From NCBI GenBank assembly GCA_964415935.1, contig CAYQCH010000002.1, positions 1 to 51,690 of the forward strand: a stretch of 51,690 nt of DNA, read 5' to 3'. Shown one piece after another: positions 15,569 to 23,985 of this stretch. Position 1 is the first letter of the stretch, and every line of letters starts with the position of its first letter. Made by a program: the position numbers and the translations under genes. The DNA comes from CAYQCH01 sp964415935. Lineage in GTDB: Bacteria > Patescibacteriota > Patescibacteriia > VMEV01 > CAYQCH01. The notes under the pieces are model-generated. The model did no database searches. It had not been told where the DNA came from and worked only from the letters and a program-made list of their open reading frames with translations.

Positions 15569-16642
15569 ATGCAACCAAAATTTCTCGCCATCAAAAAAGA
15601 ATTTTCAGAATTGGAGCGCCAGCTGCACGATACTTCCCTGTTGCTTGACCACCAGAAGCTTAAAAGCCTCAATAAGCGATTTGTGGAGCTCCAGCCTGTC
15701 ATGGAACATGTGCGGGAATTAGAGGCGATTGAAGCAGCAAAAGCCGAAGCGGAACGCACCATCGCGGATGGAGACGAAGAACTCAAATCGCTGGCGGAAG
15801 AAGAGCTTGCCAAGCTCGATGCAAAAGCCGGTGCCGTCATGGCCAGGCTGAACGAACTTACCAAGGAATCGGATCCTAATGACAAGCGCAACGCCATCAT
15901 CGAAATCCGCGCCGGTGCCGGCGGCGATGAGGCGGCGTTGTTCGCTGCGGAACTCTTCCGCCTGTACAGCCGGTACGCCGAAGACCGCGGCTGGAAAAAG
16001 ACGCTCATTTCCAGCTCCCACATCGGCATTGGCGGTTTAAAAGAAATCATTTTCAGCGTGGAAGGAACGGATGTGTTCGGCCGCCTGCGCTATGAAAGCG
16101 GCGTTCATCGCGTGCAGCGCGTACCGGAAACGGAAAAGAGCGGGCGCGTGCATACCTCCACCGTCACGGTGGCAGTCCTTCCGGAAGCGGAAGAAGTCGA
16201 TATCAAGATTGACCCGAAAGATTTGAAAATCGAAACGATGACGTCGGGCGGGAAAGGCGGCCAGAGCGTGAACACCACCTATTCAGCTGTCCGCATGACC
16301 CACATCCCCACCGGCATTGTGGTCAGCTGCCAGGACGAACGGTCTCAACAACAGAACCGCGAACGCGCCATGCAGGTCATGCGCACGCGCCTCTACGCGC
16401 TGGAGGAAGAACGCCTGCGCAAAGAGCGCGCTGAAGCCCGCAAAGGCCAGGTCGGTACCGGTGATCGCTCGGAAAAAATCCGTACCTACAACTTTCCCCA
16501 GGATCGTGTCACCGACCATCGCATCAAACTGACGGTACATAACATCCCGGCCATCATGGATGGAAAAATCGATGTGATTATCGATAAACTGCGCGAGGCT
16601 GAAGCTATCGCCCAAGATGAAGCCAAACTGACGGCCAGCTAA
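15569..16642 (+). CDS. prfA: Peptide chain release factor 1
   Basis: Ends translation at UAA and UAG. 357 residues. The stop-codon recognition tripeptide is PET in VQRVPETEKSGR, the RF1-type PxT. The GGQ loop that triggers hydrolysis is SGGKGGQSVNTTYSAVR. No SD; the start follows from the -10 8 bases upstream. prmC, which methylates the GGQ glutamine, begins one base after the stop codon, so substrate and modifier are co-expressed. Confidence 0.97.
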   Translation: MQPKFLAIKKEFSELERQLHDTSLLLDHQKLKSLNKRFVELQPVMEHVRELEAIEAAKAEAERTIADGDEELKSLAEEELAKLDAKAGAVMARLNELTKESDPNDKRNAIIEIRAGAGGDEAALFAAELFRLYSRYAEDRGWKKTLISSSHIGIGGLKEIIFSVEGTDVFGRLRYESGVHRVQRVPETEKSGRVHTSTVTVAVLPEAEEVDIKIDPKDLKIETMTSGGKGGQSVNTTYSAVRMTHIPTGIVVSCQDERSQQQNRERAMQVMRTRLYALEEERLRKERAEARKGQVGTGDRSEKIRTYNFPQDRVTDHRIKLTVHNIPAIMDGKIDVIIDKLREAEAIAQDEAKLTAS

Positions 16643-16643
16643 C

Positions 16644-17492
16644 ATGCACATCGAGGACCTGCGCCGCCTGGGATTGTCGCTTTTGACTAGCCACGAACAG
16701 GCGCAACGCGATACAGACCACATCATCGGCCATGTCCTGGGCCAGGATATTGCCTGGGTCATGTCTCATGTTGAGCATCCCGTGAATGCGGAGGACGCCT
16801 CGCGCATAACGTCTCTCTTAGGCCGCCGCGGCCAGCATGAGCCGCTTGCCTATCTGTTGGGCAGCCAGCCGTTCTACGGTCGTAACTTTACAGTAACGCC
16901 GGACGTACTCATCCCGCGCCCCGAAAGCGAACTCATTATCGACCGGATGAAAACTGATTTTGCGCGCAAACCCTTGCGGCGCGTCGCTGACGTCGGCACG
17001 GGTTCCGGCGCGCTGGCCATTACCGCGGCCTTGGAATTTCCCGACGCGCAGGTTACGGCCATCGACACCTCCTCCGCCGCACTTGAAGTGGCACAAGACA
17101 ATGCGCGCCGCCTTCAGGCGTCCAATATCAGATTTCTTCATGGCTCATTACTGTATCCCCTGACCGACGGCGCACAAGACCTGGACGCCATCATGGCCAA
17201 CCTCCCCTACCTGCCTGAAGAAGAAATCACGGAGTCCCCAACAAGCAAAGAATTGTCGTATGAACCGCAAGAAGCGCTGCTGGCTGACGACGGCGGCCTT
17301 GCCCTCATCAAGGCATGCGCCGTGCAGGCAGCGCACAAGCTAGTCGCAGGCGGCAACCTGTACCTGGAAATGCTGCCGGGGCAAATCCCGCTCTTCCTGG
17401 CCTGGCTGATGGTCCAGGGGTTACCATATGGCAGCAGTGTTGTTCAAGATCTGGCTGGATACAACCGTATTGTCGTCCTCACGCGGCTCTGA
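16644..17492 (+). CDS. prmC: Release factor glutamine methyltransferase
   Basis: SAM-dependent enzyme that N5-methylates the GGQ glutamine of release factors. 282 residues. An N-terminal helical domain leads to LIPRPESELIID, then SAM motif I VADVGTGSGALAITAAL. The catalytic motif reads ANLPY where the family usually has NPPY; the Pro-to-Leu change next to the substrate-gripping Asn is unusual but the Asn and Tyr remain. The start overlaps the end of prfA with one base between. Confidence 0.93.
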   Translation: MHIEDLRRLGLSLLTSHEQAQRDTDHIIGHVLGQDIAWVMSHVEHPVNAEDASRITSLLGRRGQHEPLAYLLGSQPFYGRNFTVTPDVLIPRPESELIIDRMKTDFARKPLRRVADVGTGSGALAITAALEFPDAQVTAIDTSSAALEVAQDNARRLQASNIRFLHGSLLYPLTDGAQDLDAIMANLPYLPEEEITESPTSKELSYEPQEALLADDGGLALIKACAVQAAHKLVAGGNLYLEMLPGQIPLFLAWLMVQGLPYGSSVVQDLAGYNRIVVLTRL

Positions 17493-17498
17493 GATAAT
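17470..17498 (+). promoter_or_regulatory. Promoter of the small lipoprotein gene
   Basis: -35 TTGTCG (17470-17475), 17-base spacer, -10 GATAAT (17493-17498), then 8 bases to the ATG at 17507. It lies inside the end of prmC. No SD is present. Confidence 0.65.
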
Positions 17499-17506
17499 AC
17501 CTGCAT

Positions 17507-17989
17507 ATGAAGCGAATCTTAGCGATGGCCGCGCTTGTCCTTGCCGGTTCCGGGCTTTCCTGCACCTTGCCGCAACGCGTACGCACGTTTATACCCCCGA
17601 CCAGCGAGCGCGATTTGTGCCAATGGGATGATCGCTTTTTCTATTCGTCGGTTTACGACTACTGCTTCCGGTACCCGTCTGAGGACTGGAAAAGGGTGAC
17701 CAGCACGGGACCGCGCACGCTCATCGGCACCAGCATCACGGCTAATACATTTTCCTTGACGACAGCCGAGACGGCTATTCCGATTTTTGACCTATACGTT
17801 ACAGGGTTTAGCGAGCAAGCGCGCCAGGAAATGGCTGCTCAGAACATCAACATTGCGTATGATGCCGACCCGTACATCATAGGCTACATCGTTCGCGAGC
17901 CGACAGAAGAAACCGCTTTATACGCCGCGGCTGTCCCGCGCATGATGGAATACCTCCAGGTATTCGCCAAGCCGCAAGGTAGACAATAA
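17507..17989 (+). CDS. Small secreted or lipoprotein-like protein, unknown function
   Basis: Not recognised. 160 residues. Signal peptide of about 18 residues (MKRILAMAALVLAGSG) ending at LSC; the residue three before the Cys is Gly, so it is an imperfect lipobox. The mature part has three further Cys early (PSERDLCQ region and YDYCFRY) and a compact mixed fold similar in length to PsbP/LpqN-like domains, but I cannot assign it. Its own promoter lies in prmC, and the cysS promoter overlaps its stop codon. Confidence 0.75.
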   Translation: MKRILAMAALVLAGSGLSCTLPQRVRTFIPPTSERDLCQWDDRFFYSSVYDYCFRYPSEDWKRVTSTGPRTLIGTSITANTFSLTTAETAIPIFDLYVTGFSEQARQEMAAQNINIAYDADPYIIGYIVREPTEETALYAAAVPRMMEYLQVFAKPQGRQ

Positions 17990-18009
17990 TCCCCCGTTCA
18001 CGCTAGATT
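17980..18009 (+). promoter_or_regulatory. Promoter of cysS
   Basis: -35 TAGACA (17980-17985), 18-base spacer, -10 TAGATT (18004-18009), then 9 bases to the ATG at 18019. The -35 overlaps the last codons of the upstream gene. No SD. Confidence 0.6.
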
Positions 18010-18018
18010 AGAACTCTT

Positions 18019-19464
18019 ATGGAACGACTCCCCCTTGTCCTGCACAATACGCTGCACCGCCGCAAAGAACCGTTTGCGCCGCTCAATCCGCCCGATGTGG
18101 GCTTGTATACCTGCGGCCCGACGGTCTACCACTATGCTCATATCGGCAATCTCCGCTCGTATGTGTTTGCCGACGTGCTCAAACGCGTGCTCATGGCTAA
18201 CGGATACCAGGTCAACCATATCATGAACATCACCGATGTCGGCCACCTGACTGACGATGCCGATGCCGGCGAGGACAAAATGGAAAAAGGCGCGCGGCGG
18301 GAAGGAAAAACCGTCTGGGATATCGCGCAATTTTACACGGACGCGTTTTTGCAGGATGTCCAGCGGCTGAACATCCTGCCCGCAGCCATGATGACAAAAG
18401 CGACCGACCATATCGCAGAACAGATCGCGCTCATCAAAACGTTGGAAGAAAACGGTTTTACCTATGTCATCGACGACGGCGTGTATTTTGATACCTCAAA
18501 ATTTCCGACCTACGGCGCCCTGGCCAAACTGGACGTTGAACACCTGAAAGCCGGCGCACGCGTGGAAATGAACAGCCAGAAACGCAACATCACCGATTTC
18601 GCGCTGTGGAAGTTTTCACCCAAAGGAGCACAACGCGCCATGGAATGGGATTCGCCGTGGGGCAAAGGCTTTCCCGGCTGGCATATTGAATGTTCGGCCA
18701 TGGCTATGAAGTATCTCGGCCAGACATTTGATATCCACACCGGCGGCATCGATCATATCCCCGTGCACCACACCAACGAACTCGCGCAAAGCGAGGCGGC
18801 AACCGGCAAGCCGTATGTGCGCTTCTGGCTGCACAACGAATTTGTGGTGCTTTCCGAGGGAGAAAAAATGTCCAAGTCCGCTGAGAATTTTTTGCGCCTG
18901 CAGTCCATTACCGACGAAGGGTACCATGCGCTGGACTACCGCTTCCTGTGCTTGAACAGCCATTACCGCACGCCGCTGGCCTTCAGCTGGGCGGCCATGG
19001 ACGCGGCGCGCGAAGGACGCGAGCGCATTAACCAGTTCGTGCGCCGCATCGCTGATCTGCGGGAATTGAACATTGAAACCGAAAAGAAAAAATACCTCAG
19101 CGACAAGGAAGACGCTTTTATGGCCGCGGTGAACGACGACCTCAACACGCCGGCGGCATTGGCGGTGGTATTTGATCTCATCAAGGACATCAATTCCCAG
19201 CTGGCGAACAACACCTTGTCCGTGTCCCCAAACGACATCTGGAACCTGCTGACGGACTTTGATCGCGTGCTTGGCCTGGATTTGGAAGCTGTGGCCAAAG
19301 CGGCGGCTGAGCTGCCGCCGGCCGTGCAGGAATTACTGGCGCGGCGCCAGGCCGCTCGCGACCAGCGCGATTTTGAAGCCTCCGACCGCCTCCGCGATCT
19401 CATTAAAGAACAAGGCTACCTGGTGGAAGACACCGCCGACGGACAGAAAGTTAAACCGGCATAG
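18019..19464 (+). CDS. cysS: Cysteine-tRNA ligase
   Basis: Class I aminoacyl-tRNA synthetase charging tRNA-Cys. 481 residues. HIGH-type motif AHIGN after YTCGPTVYHY (first zinc Cys), further zinc ligands in WHIECSAMAM and HHTNE, and EKMSKSAENF. The C-terminal helical bundle (REGRERINQFVRRIADL) and anticodon-binding tail (DFEASDRLRDLIKEQGYLVE) are complete. Single-gene unit with its own leaderless-type promoter and a terminator. Confidence 0.97.
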   Translation: MERLPLVLHNTLHRRKEPFAPLNPPDVGLYTCGPTVYHYAHIGNLRSYVFADVLKRVLMANGYQVNHIMNITDVGHLTDDADAGEDKMEKGARREGKTVWDIAQFYTDAFLQDVQRLNILPAAMMTKATDHIAEQIALIKTLEENGFTYVIDDGVYFDTSKFPTYGALAKLDVEHLKAGARVEMNSQKRNITDFALWKFSPKGAQRAMEWDSPWGKGFPGWHIECSAMAMKYLGQTFDIHTGGIDHIPVHHTNELAQSEAATGKPYVRFWLHNEFVVLSEGEKMSKSAENFLRLQSITDEGYHALDYRFLCLNSHYRTPLAFSWAAMDAAREGRERINQFVRRIADLRELNIETEKKKYLSDKEDAFMAAVNDDLNTPAALAVVFDLIKDINSQLANNTLSVSPNDIWNLLTDFDRVLGLDLEAVAKAAAELPPAVQELLARRQAARDQRDFEASDRLRDLIKEQGYLVEDTADGQKVKPA

Positions 19465-19483
19465 ACCCTAAGCGTGAAAAAAC

Positions 19484-19519
19484 ATATCCCCGACCGGAAT
19501 CACTCCCAGTCGGGGATAT
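19484..19519 (+). terminator. Intrinsic terminator after cysS
   Basis: Stem ATATCCCCGAC (19484-19494) with its complement at 19509-19519, loop of 14 bases, then TTGTGTG. It begins 20 bases after the cysS stop. Confidence 0.85.
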
Positions 19520-19573
19520 TTGTGTGCCTCGTGAAATGAGGAGCTGATCATATAGCGCAATCACAAGTGTAGG

Positions 19574-19602
19574 TTGATTTACCCGCAAAAACATGGTATC
19601 GT
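19574..19602 (+). promoter_or_regulatory. Promoter of the dihydrouridine synthase gene
   Basis: -35 TTGATT (19574-19579), 17-base spacer, -10 TATCGT (19597-19602), then 12 bases to the ATG at 19615. The leader would be about 5 bases. No SD. Confidence 0.65.
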
Positions 19603-19614
19603 CTCTCACTATCT

Positions 19615-20607
19615 ATGCCCGATTTCTGGAAACAATTGAAGAAACCCATTGTCGTACCCGCACCCATGGACGGCGTAACCGACTGCGCCTTCCGCGACGT
19701 GTTAAAAATGCACGGCGCCGATGTCGTGTATTCGGAATTTGTTTCCGTGGATGGCATCTACCACGCCCTGGACAAGGTCAAGCCGCAAATAGCATTCACC
19801 GAAATGCAGAAGCCTTATGTCTGCCAGATTTTTGGCAAAGAGCCGAAACTGTTCGCTCATGCCGCGAAAATCGTGGAGGATTTGGGCGCGGACGGCGTTG
19901 ACATCAACTTCGGCTGCCCTTCCCGGCGCGTGGTGCAGGGCGGTTCAGGCGTGAAGCTGATGACAGATCTGGATCGCGTGTATGCCATCGTGGAAGCGGT
20001 ATGCGGCGCCGTAAAACACATTCCTGTTTCCTTGAAAATCCGCGCCGGCATCAACATGAAAGTGGAGGACCAGGAAACAAATGCCTGTAATGTTGAACAC
20101 ATGGACGCCGTCCGCATGATGACACGCGTCAAGGACTTGCCCTTCTCCGCCGTAATCATGCATGGCCGCACCTATGAACAAGGCTTTGCCGGTGACGTGA
20201 ACACGGAGATGGTCAAGGAAGTAAAACGGATCATCGGCGATCGCATCATGCTTATCAACGGCGGCATCACCACCCCTGAAATCGCCAAAACGTTGTTTGA
20301 AAAAAGCGGGGCTGACGGCGTGGCCATCGGGCGCGGCGTGATGGGAAAGCCCTGGCTGCTGCAACAAATCAAGGACTTCTTCTCTACCGGCGAGTACAAA
20401 GAGAAATCCTGGCAAGAAATTAAGCCTGTCATCATCGACCATGCTGAGCGCATTTTCGCCCAAAAAGGCAACCACGGCATGCTGGAACTGCGCAAGCATC
20501 TTGCCTGGTATATCAAAGGCATACCGCAGGCCACCAAGGCGCGCGCGGAATTGGTAAAAGTAGAGACGATTGATCAGGTAAAAGCCATTCTTGAGCGGCT
20601 GGCCTGA
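19615..20607 (+). CDS. tRNA-dihydrouridine synthase (Dus family)
   Basis: FMN enzyme that reduces uridines of the tRNA D-loop. 330 residues. VVPAPMDGVTDCAFRDV at the start, the catalytic-loop segment DINFGCPSRRVVQGGSG with the conserved Cys, LKIRAG, IMHGRTYEQGF, LINGGI and AIGRGVMGKPWL are all as in the DusB-like group. It has a helical C-terminal tRNA-binding domain. Single-gene unit, convergent with the next lipoprotein gene through a shared hairpin. Confidence 0.94.
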   Translation: MPDFWKQLKKPIVVPAPMDGVTDCAFRDVLKMHGADVVYSEFVSVDGIYHALDKVKPQIAFTEMQKPYVCQIFGKEPKLFAHAAKIVEDLGADGVDINFGCPSRRVVQGGSGVKLMTDLDRVYAIVEAVCGAVKHIPVSLKIRAGINMKVEDQETNACNVEHMDAVRMMTRVKDLPFSAVIMHGRTYEQGFAGDVNTEMVKEVKRIIGDRIMLINGGITTPEIAKTLFEKSGADGVAIGRGVMGKPWLLQQIKDFFSTGEYKEKSWQEIKPVIIDHAERIFAQKGNHGMLELRKHLAWYIKGIPQATKARAELVKVETIDQVKAILERLA

Positions 20608-20614
20608 TAAGAAT

Positions 20615-20645
20615 ACGAGCCTCATCCCGAAAGGATGAGGCTCGT
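20615..20645. terminator. Shared convergent terminator
   Basis: Perfect 13-base stem ACGAGCCTCATCC (20615-20627) with its complement at 20633-20645 and a 5-base loop. It lies between the dus stop (20607) and the convergent lipoprotein stop (20656). The T-rich tail is better on the minus strand. Confidence 0.85.
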
Positions 20646-20655
20646 TGCGCGCGGG

Positions 20656-21174
20656 CTACTTGGTACGGTCGCCCCGCACGTCGTCGAGCCAGGCACGAAC
20701 CGTCGCGCGGCGCGTCCTGGCGTCTTCCGCCTTCTGGAAATACAGCTCAAAGAGCAGCCCGTACACATGGGCGTCCTGTCCCGCGCAATGGCATGGCGGG
20801 ATATGCACGGCATCCTGTCTGGCGGGATCGCCACCATAACCGGCGGCACCGTTGCCGCTTAGCAGGCAACGGTACGCCCGGGCAAGGCCGGCGTACACAT
20901 CAGCCATTTCTTCAAGGCACTGGTCATACTGGTCTAAGAGGTGATAAAGACGCTCCTGTTCATGCCGGTCGTCCGGACACGGATTCCCTTCATATGGTTT
21001 GAGAACGAGTTCGTGCCGCCGCAATTCGTGGTTCAGCTCAGGCAGCCGCGGCGCAAGCCGGTTCGCCGTTTCCACAGGGTCGGCAATCCACCAGCTCGGC
21101 GGCCGCTGCAACTCTGCTTGCGACGCACAAGCGATCAGCGGCAGGCAGATCAACGCAACGAACGCTTGTCGCAT
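20656..21174 (-). CDS. Hypothetical lipoprotein, cysteine-containing
   Basis: Not recognised. 172 residues. Signal peptide MRQAFVALICLPLIACAS with a good lipobox (LIAC), so membrane-anchored by lipid. The mature part is charged and helical (NRLAPRLPELNHELRRHELV) with several Cys (GNPCPDD, YDQCLEE, YRCLLSG, PPCHCAG). SD GGAGG lies 5 bases before the ATG at 21174. GC-rich codons, its own consensus promoter and terminator: one of the SD-led single units of this window. Confidence 0.8.
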   Translation of the reverse strand: MRQAFVALICLPLIACASQAELQRPPSWWIADPVETANRLAPRLPELNHELRRHELVLKPYEGNPCPDDRHEQERLYHLLDQYDQCLEEMADVYAGLARAYRCLLSGNGAAGYGGDPARQDAVHIPPCHCAGQDAHVYGLLFELYFQKAEDARTRRATVRAWLDDVRGDRTK

Positions 21175-21198
21175 GTGTTCCTCCGGGAGAATCAGGCA

Positions 21199-21227
21199 TT
21201 CATAGCATGCGTTTTTGACTTTGTCAA
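21199..21227 (-). promoter_or_regulatory. Promoter of the cysteine-containing lipoprotein
   Basis: -35 TTGACA (21222-21227), 17-base spacer, -10 TATGAA (21199-21204) on the minus strand, leading to a leader of about 20 bases with an SD. Confidence 0.8.
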
Positions 21228-21240
21228 TATGTAAACATAG

Positions 21241-21274
21241 AAACAGGTTGAAACGCGCGTGCTTCAACCTGTTT
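21241..21274 (-). terminator. Intrinsic terminator after the histidine kinase
   Basis: Stem AAACAGGTTGAA (21241-21252) with its complement at 21263-21274, 10-base loop, T-rich on the minus-strand 3' side. It starts 16 bases past the stop at 21290. Confidence 0.85.
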
Positions 21275-21289
21275 TAGCCCCTTGCGAGG

Positions 21290-22000
21290 CTATGTCGAGG
21301 GCTCGCTGCACAGCAACAGCTGGAATCTGGTGCCGGCGCCGGGCGCCGAACACACGGAAATACTTCCATTGTTGCGGCGGACGAGCATCTCAATGGCGCT
21401 CAGTCCGATGCCGCGTCTCTCGCCTTTTGTTGAAAAATAGGGCTGAAAGATCATTTGCTGCAGCTGCGCGCTCATCCCGATCCCCGTGTCCGTAACGCTG
21501 ATCATCACGTCAGGCTGGGTGGGAGGATCGCATTCATTCGCGCGAAGCCTTGCTCCGGCCTGCTCCGCGCGCACAGATTCAATGCTCAGCTTGCCTCCGT
21601 GCGGCATGGCCTCTATGGCATTTGCCAGCAGGTTGCGCAGGATAATCTCCAGGTCAGTTCTGATAACACGCACGCGCCGCATGCTTGGAGCCAGGCGTGA
21701 GTCGATGGCTATCCCCCTGTTTTCGCATTCCGGCTCAATGGCTGCTTGCATGTCTCGAATCACGTCATTGATGTCGAGGCACTCCGGCTGCAACGGATCT
21801 CCCTGCGTCGCGATGACATCGGTCGCGCGCCGGACTGCCTTCTGGATCTGGCCCGCAACTTTCGTACACTGTTCCGACGTGATGTCGATTCTGGCAAGCT
21901 TGCTTGCGAGCAAGGCAATGGATTGCAGCTCCATACGTATGTCGTGAAACGCCTGCCGGGCATCGGGTTCCCCCATGGACTGGTTTGGATTCTCGATCAT
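21290..22000 (-). CDS. Orphan soluble histidine kinase
   Basis: Two-component-type kinase lacking a sensor domain. 236 residues, no membrane segment. The N-terminal dimerisation helix holds the candidate phospho-acceptor His in RQAFHDIRMELQSIALLA. The ATP-binding part has an N box LRNLLANAIEAM, G1 DTGIGM, an F-box region FQPYFSTKG and G2 RRGIGLSAIEML. The start is ATG 22000 with SD GGGAGG. No response regulator is adjacent; an orphan CheY-like gene lies at 30688. What it senses is unknown, and partner proteins may supply input. Confidence 0.88.
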   Translation of the reverse strand: MIENPNQSMGEPDARQAFHDIRMELQSIALLASKLARIDITSEQCTKVAGQIQKAVRRATDVIATQGDPLQPECLDINDVIRDMQAAIEPECENRGIAIDSRLAPSMRRVRVIRTDLEIILRNLLANAIEAMPHGGKLSIESVRAEQAGARLRANECDPPTQPDVMISVTDTGIGMSAQLQQMIFQPYFSTKGERRGIGLSAIEMLVRRNNGSISVCSAPGAGTRFQLLLCSEPST

Positions 22001-22095
22001 GAGCCTCCCCTGTGCGCAGGGCACATCGTTGTATATACCTGAAATGCCCAAGGATTATTTTGTCTTTGCATGGACACATTTTCTAAAACGAAAAA

Positions 22096-22111
22096 CAGCC
22101 CGCAGGGGCTG
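22096..22111 (-). terminator. Terminator after tRNA-Thr
   Basis: Stem CAGCCC (22096-22101) with GGGCTG (22106-22111), followed on the minus strand by TTTTTCGTTTT. It lies just past the tRNA 3' end. Confidence 0.8.
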
Positions 22112-22124
22112 CTTTATAAAACGA

Positions 22125-22200
22125 TGGAGCCGATGACCGGGATTGAACCGGTGACCTTGTCCTTACCATGGACACGCTCTACCAACTGAGCTACATCGGC
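22125..22200 (-). tRNA. tRNA-Thr (anticodon GGT)
   Basis: Clover-leaf folds fully: 7-bp acceptor GCCGATG/CATCGGC, D arm GCTC/GAGC, anticodon stem TGTCC/GGACA with loop ATGGTAA (anticodon GGT, reads ACC and ACU), and T arm ACCGG/CCGGT with TTCAATC loop. Discriminator T. The 3' CCA is encoded. Confidence 0.95.
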
Positions 22201-22210
22201 AAGTGAGGGA

Positions 22211-22234
22211 CGAGAGCAAGCTCGCTTGCTCTCG
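22211..22234. repeat. Perfect inverted repeat beside an assembly gap
   Basis: CGAGAGCAAG at 22211-22220 and its exact complement at 22225-22234 with a 4-base CTCG spacer. It sits between the TPR gene and the tRNA, next to the gap. It could be the TPR-gene terminator (no clear T-tract) or part of a dispersed repeat that broke the assembly. Confidence 0.5.
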
Positions 22235-22273
22235 GACCGAACGCAGCCGATGCGCGCGGAGCGCGACAGCGGC

Positions 22274-22375
22274 GANNNNNNNNNNNNNNNNNNNNNNNNN
22301 NNNNNNNNNNNNNNNNNNNNNNNNNNNNNNNNNNNNNNNNNNNNNNNNNNNNNNNNNNNNNNNNNNNNNNNNNNN
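22274..22375. other. Assembly gap (about 100 N)
   Basis: Placeholder gap that removes the C-terminal end of the TPR protein gene. Confidence 0.99.
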
Positions 22376-23208
22376 CGCACCTCTTCTTCCAAGCTGGCCA
22401 ATTTCTGATTGTCAGGATTGACTTCTTTCAGCTTGTCGAGGGTTTCACGCGCTTTGTTGCGGTCTTTTACAAGGATACTTAACTCCAGTAGTTTGTCAAG
22501 ATATTTCGGATTGTTCGGGTCATATACAAGCGCGCCCGAGACCTGGACCAGCGCCTGCGGCAGGTCGCCGACAACCTGCAAAGCCTGGGCGTAATCAAAC
22601 AACGCGGCCTGCATGTTTTCATCGGTTATCGGATCAGAAAACAAAGACACCTGTTCCTCCCCGGCCTTTTGCGCGCGCACCAGTCGGAAAAAAAACTGGA
22701 AGGTTTCCTTAGCCTGGGCAAATTCTTTTTTATGGAAATACATCTCCGCCAAAGCGAGGTATGCCTGGGCATGCTTGGGATCCCACCCCAAAATTTCAAT
22801 AAACTTTTTCTCAGCCTCGGACCAGTCTTCCTCATCTACGGCCTTGGTCGCACCCGCAAATAATGCCTGAATGGTATGCCTGACCTCCTGCTGCTGCACC
22901 GGAGTCATCAGCTGCGGCTTGCGGCGGTATCGCTGCTCCAGCTGCGCCACGCGCTTTTGCGCACTATTAAAGACAAACATGATGGCTTTTCCCAGGCGGC
23001 GGAATATCGGGACAATGCGGTTCTTGGTTTCCATCATTTTTCGCTTGAGACGCCGTTCCAGCAGCGCAGCCTTCATGGCGGCTTCCTGCTCTGCTGGGAG
23101 GCTTTCCAGATCCAGCGCCGCCGCTTGCCTCGCATGCCTTCCAATGACAACAATGATCGCCGTGATGGCGATCAAAGATACAATGCCGGGAGCGATAAAT
23201 TGGACCAT
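22376..23208 (-). CDS. Membrane-anchored TPR-repeat protein (C-terminus in gap)
   Basis: About 278 residues visible. An N-terminal membrane segment at about 3-25 (FIAPGIVSLIAITAIIVVIG) is followed by a strongly basic, coiled linker (LERRLKRKMMETKNRIVPIF). TPR-like repeats follow from about 120: EEDWSEAEKKFIEILGWDP, HAQAYLALAEMYFHKKEF, AQALQVVGDLPQAL and YDPNNPKYLDKLLELSI. It is probably a scaffold at the inner face of the membrane. It starts 2 bases after tpiA and is last in the scpA operon. Confidence 0.85.
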
Positions 23209-23210
23209 AC

Positions 23211-23984
23211 CTAGATGCTGCAATAATCCGACTGAATTCGGCTAATAATATCCTGCAATTCCTGAGGCTTTGTGCTGGCAGACCCAATTAATAAACCAGA
23301 GACTGTTTTTTCTTGCAAGAAGGAGCCAAAATTCGAACTATTGACACTGCCGCCGTACAAAACGGCGGTGTCTTGCGCGCGCTTCTCTCCAAAAAACTCC
23401 TGCAAGGTATGCTTGATCAGCTGATGGACGCGATTTGCTTCAGCCGGGTCAACATGGTGGCCCGTGCCAATGGCCCAGACAGGCTCATATGCAACGCTCA
23501 GCCCCGTGGACGGCCAGGCCAGACCCTTCAAGATGGCCTCCAGCTGCGTGACCACAACGCTGTCCGTGCGATGTGCTTTGCGTTCAGCACCGGTTTCTCC
23601 GATGCAAATGACCGGATGCAACCGGTTTGCCGTCGCAGCCTGCAGCTGCTGGCGAACCATACCGTCGCTGACATGAAAAAACTGCCGTTGTTCGGAGTGA
23701 CCAAGCAAAACATACTCGCAGCCTGCCTCGCGCAGCTGCTGCCCGGAAGATTGGCCGGTAAACGCACCCAGTTTTGAGCTTAACGACAAGGACTGCGCGC
23801 CAAGCCGGATACCGCTGCCATGCAGCTGGTCAACGACGTCTCGCATGGCCACGTCGCTTGGACAGACGACGCATTCCACGTTCTGGCAGGGGGAAGCCTT
23901 CCACCACTGCGCCATTTGCGCGGCAAGCTCCCTGCTTTGCCGGATTGTGAGATACATTTTCCAGTTCGCGATGATTTTATACAT
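23211..23984 (-). CDS. tpiA: Triosephosphate isomerase
   Basis: Glycolytic enzyme interconverting DHAP and glyceraldehyde-3-phosphate. 257 residues. Catalytic Lys in IANWKMYL, His in LLGHSEQRQ, Glu in VAYEPVWAIGTG, and phosphate loop YGGSVNSSN. It starts one base after the upstream membrane protein's stop and ends just before the TPR gene. Confidence 0.97.
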   Translation of the reverse strand: MYKIIANWKMYLTIRQSRELAAQMAQWWKASPCQNVECVVCPSDVAMRDVVDQLHGSGIRLGAQSLSLSSKLGAFTGQSSGQQLREAGCEYVLLGHSEQRQFFHVSDGMVRQQLQAATANRLHPVICIGETGAERKAHRTDSVVVTQLEAILKGLAWPSTGLSVAYEPVWAIGTGHHVDPAEANRVHQLIKHTLQEFFGEKRAQDTAVLYGGSVNSSNFGSFLQEKTVSGLLIGSASTKPQELQDIISRIQSDYCSI

Positions 23985-23985
23985 A

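Noticed and set aside
22114..22273. TPR protein continuing across the gap to 22114
   Set aside because: This would run through the tRNA-Thr gene and depends on a placeholder gap length; the true end lies in the gap.
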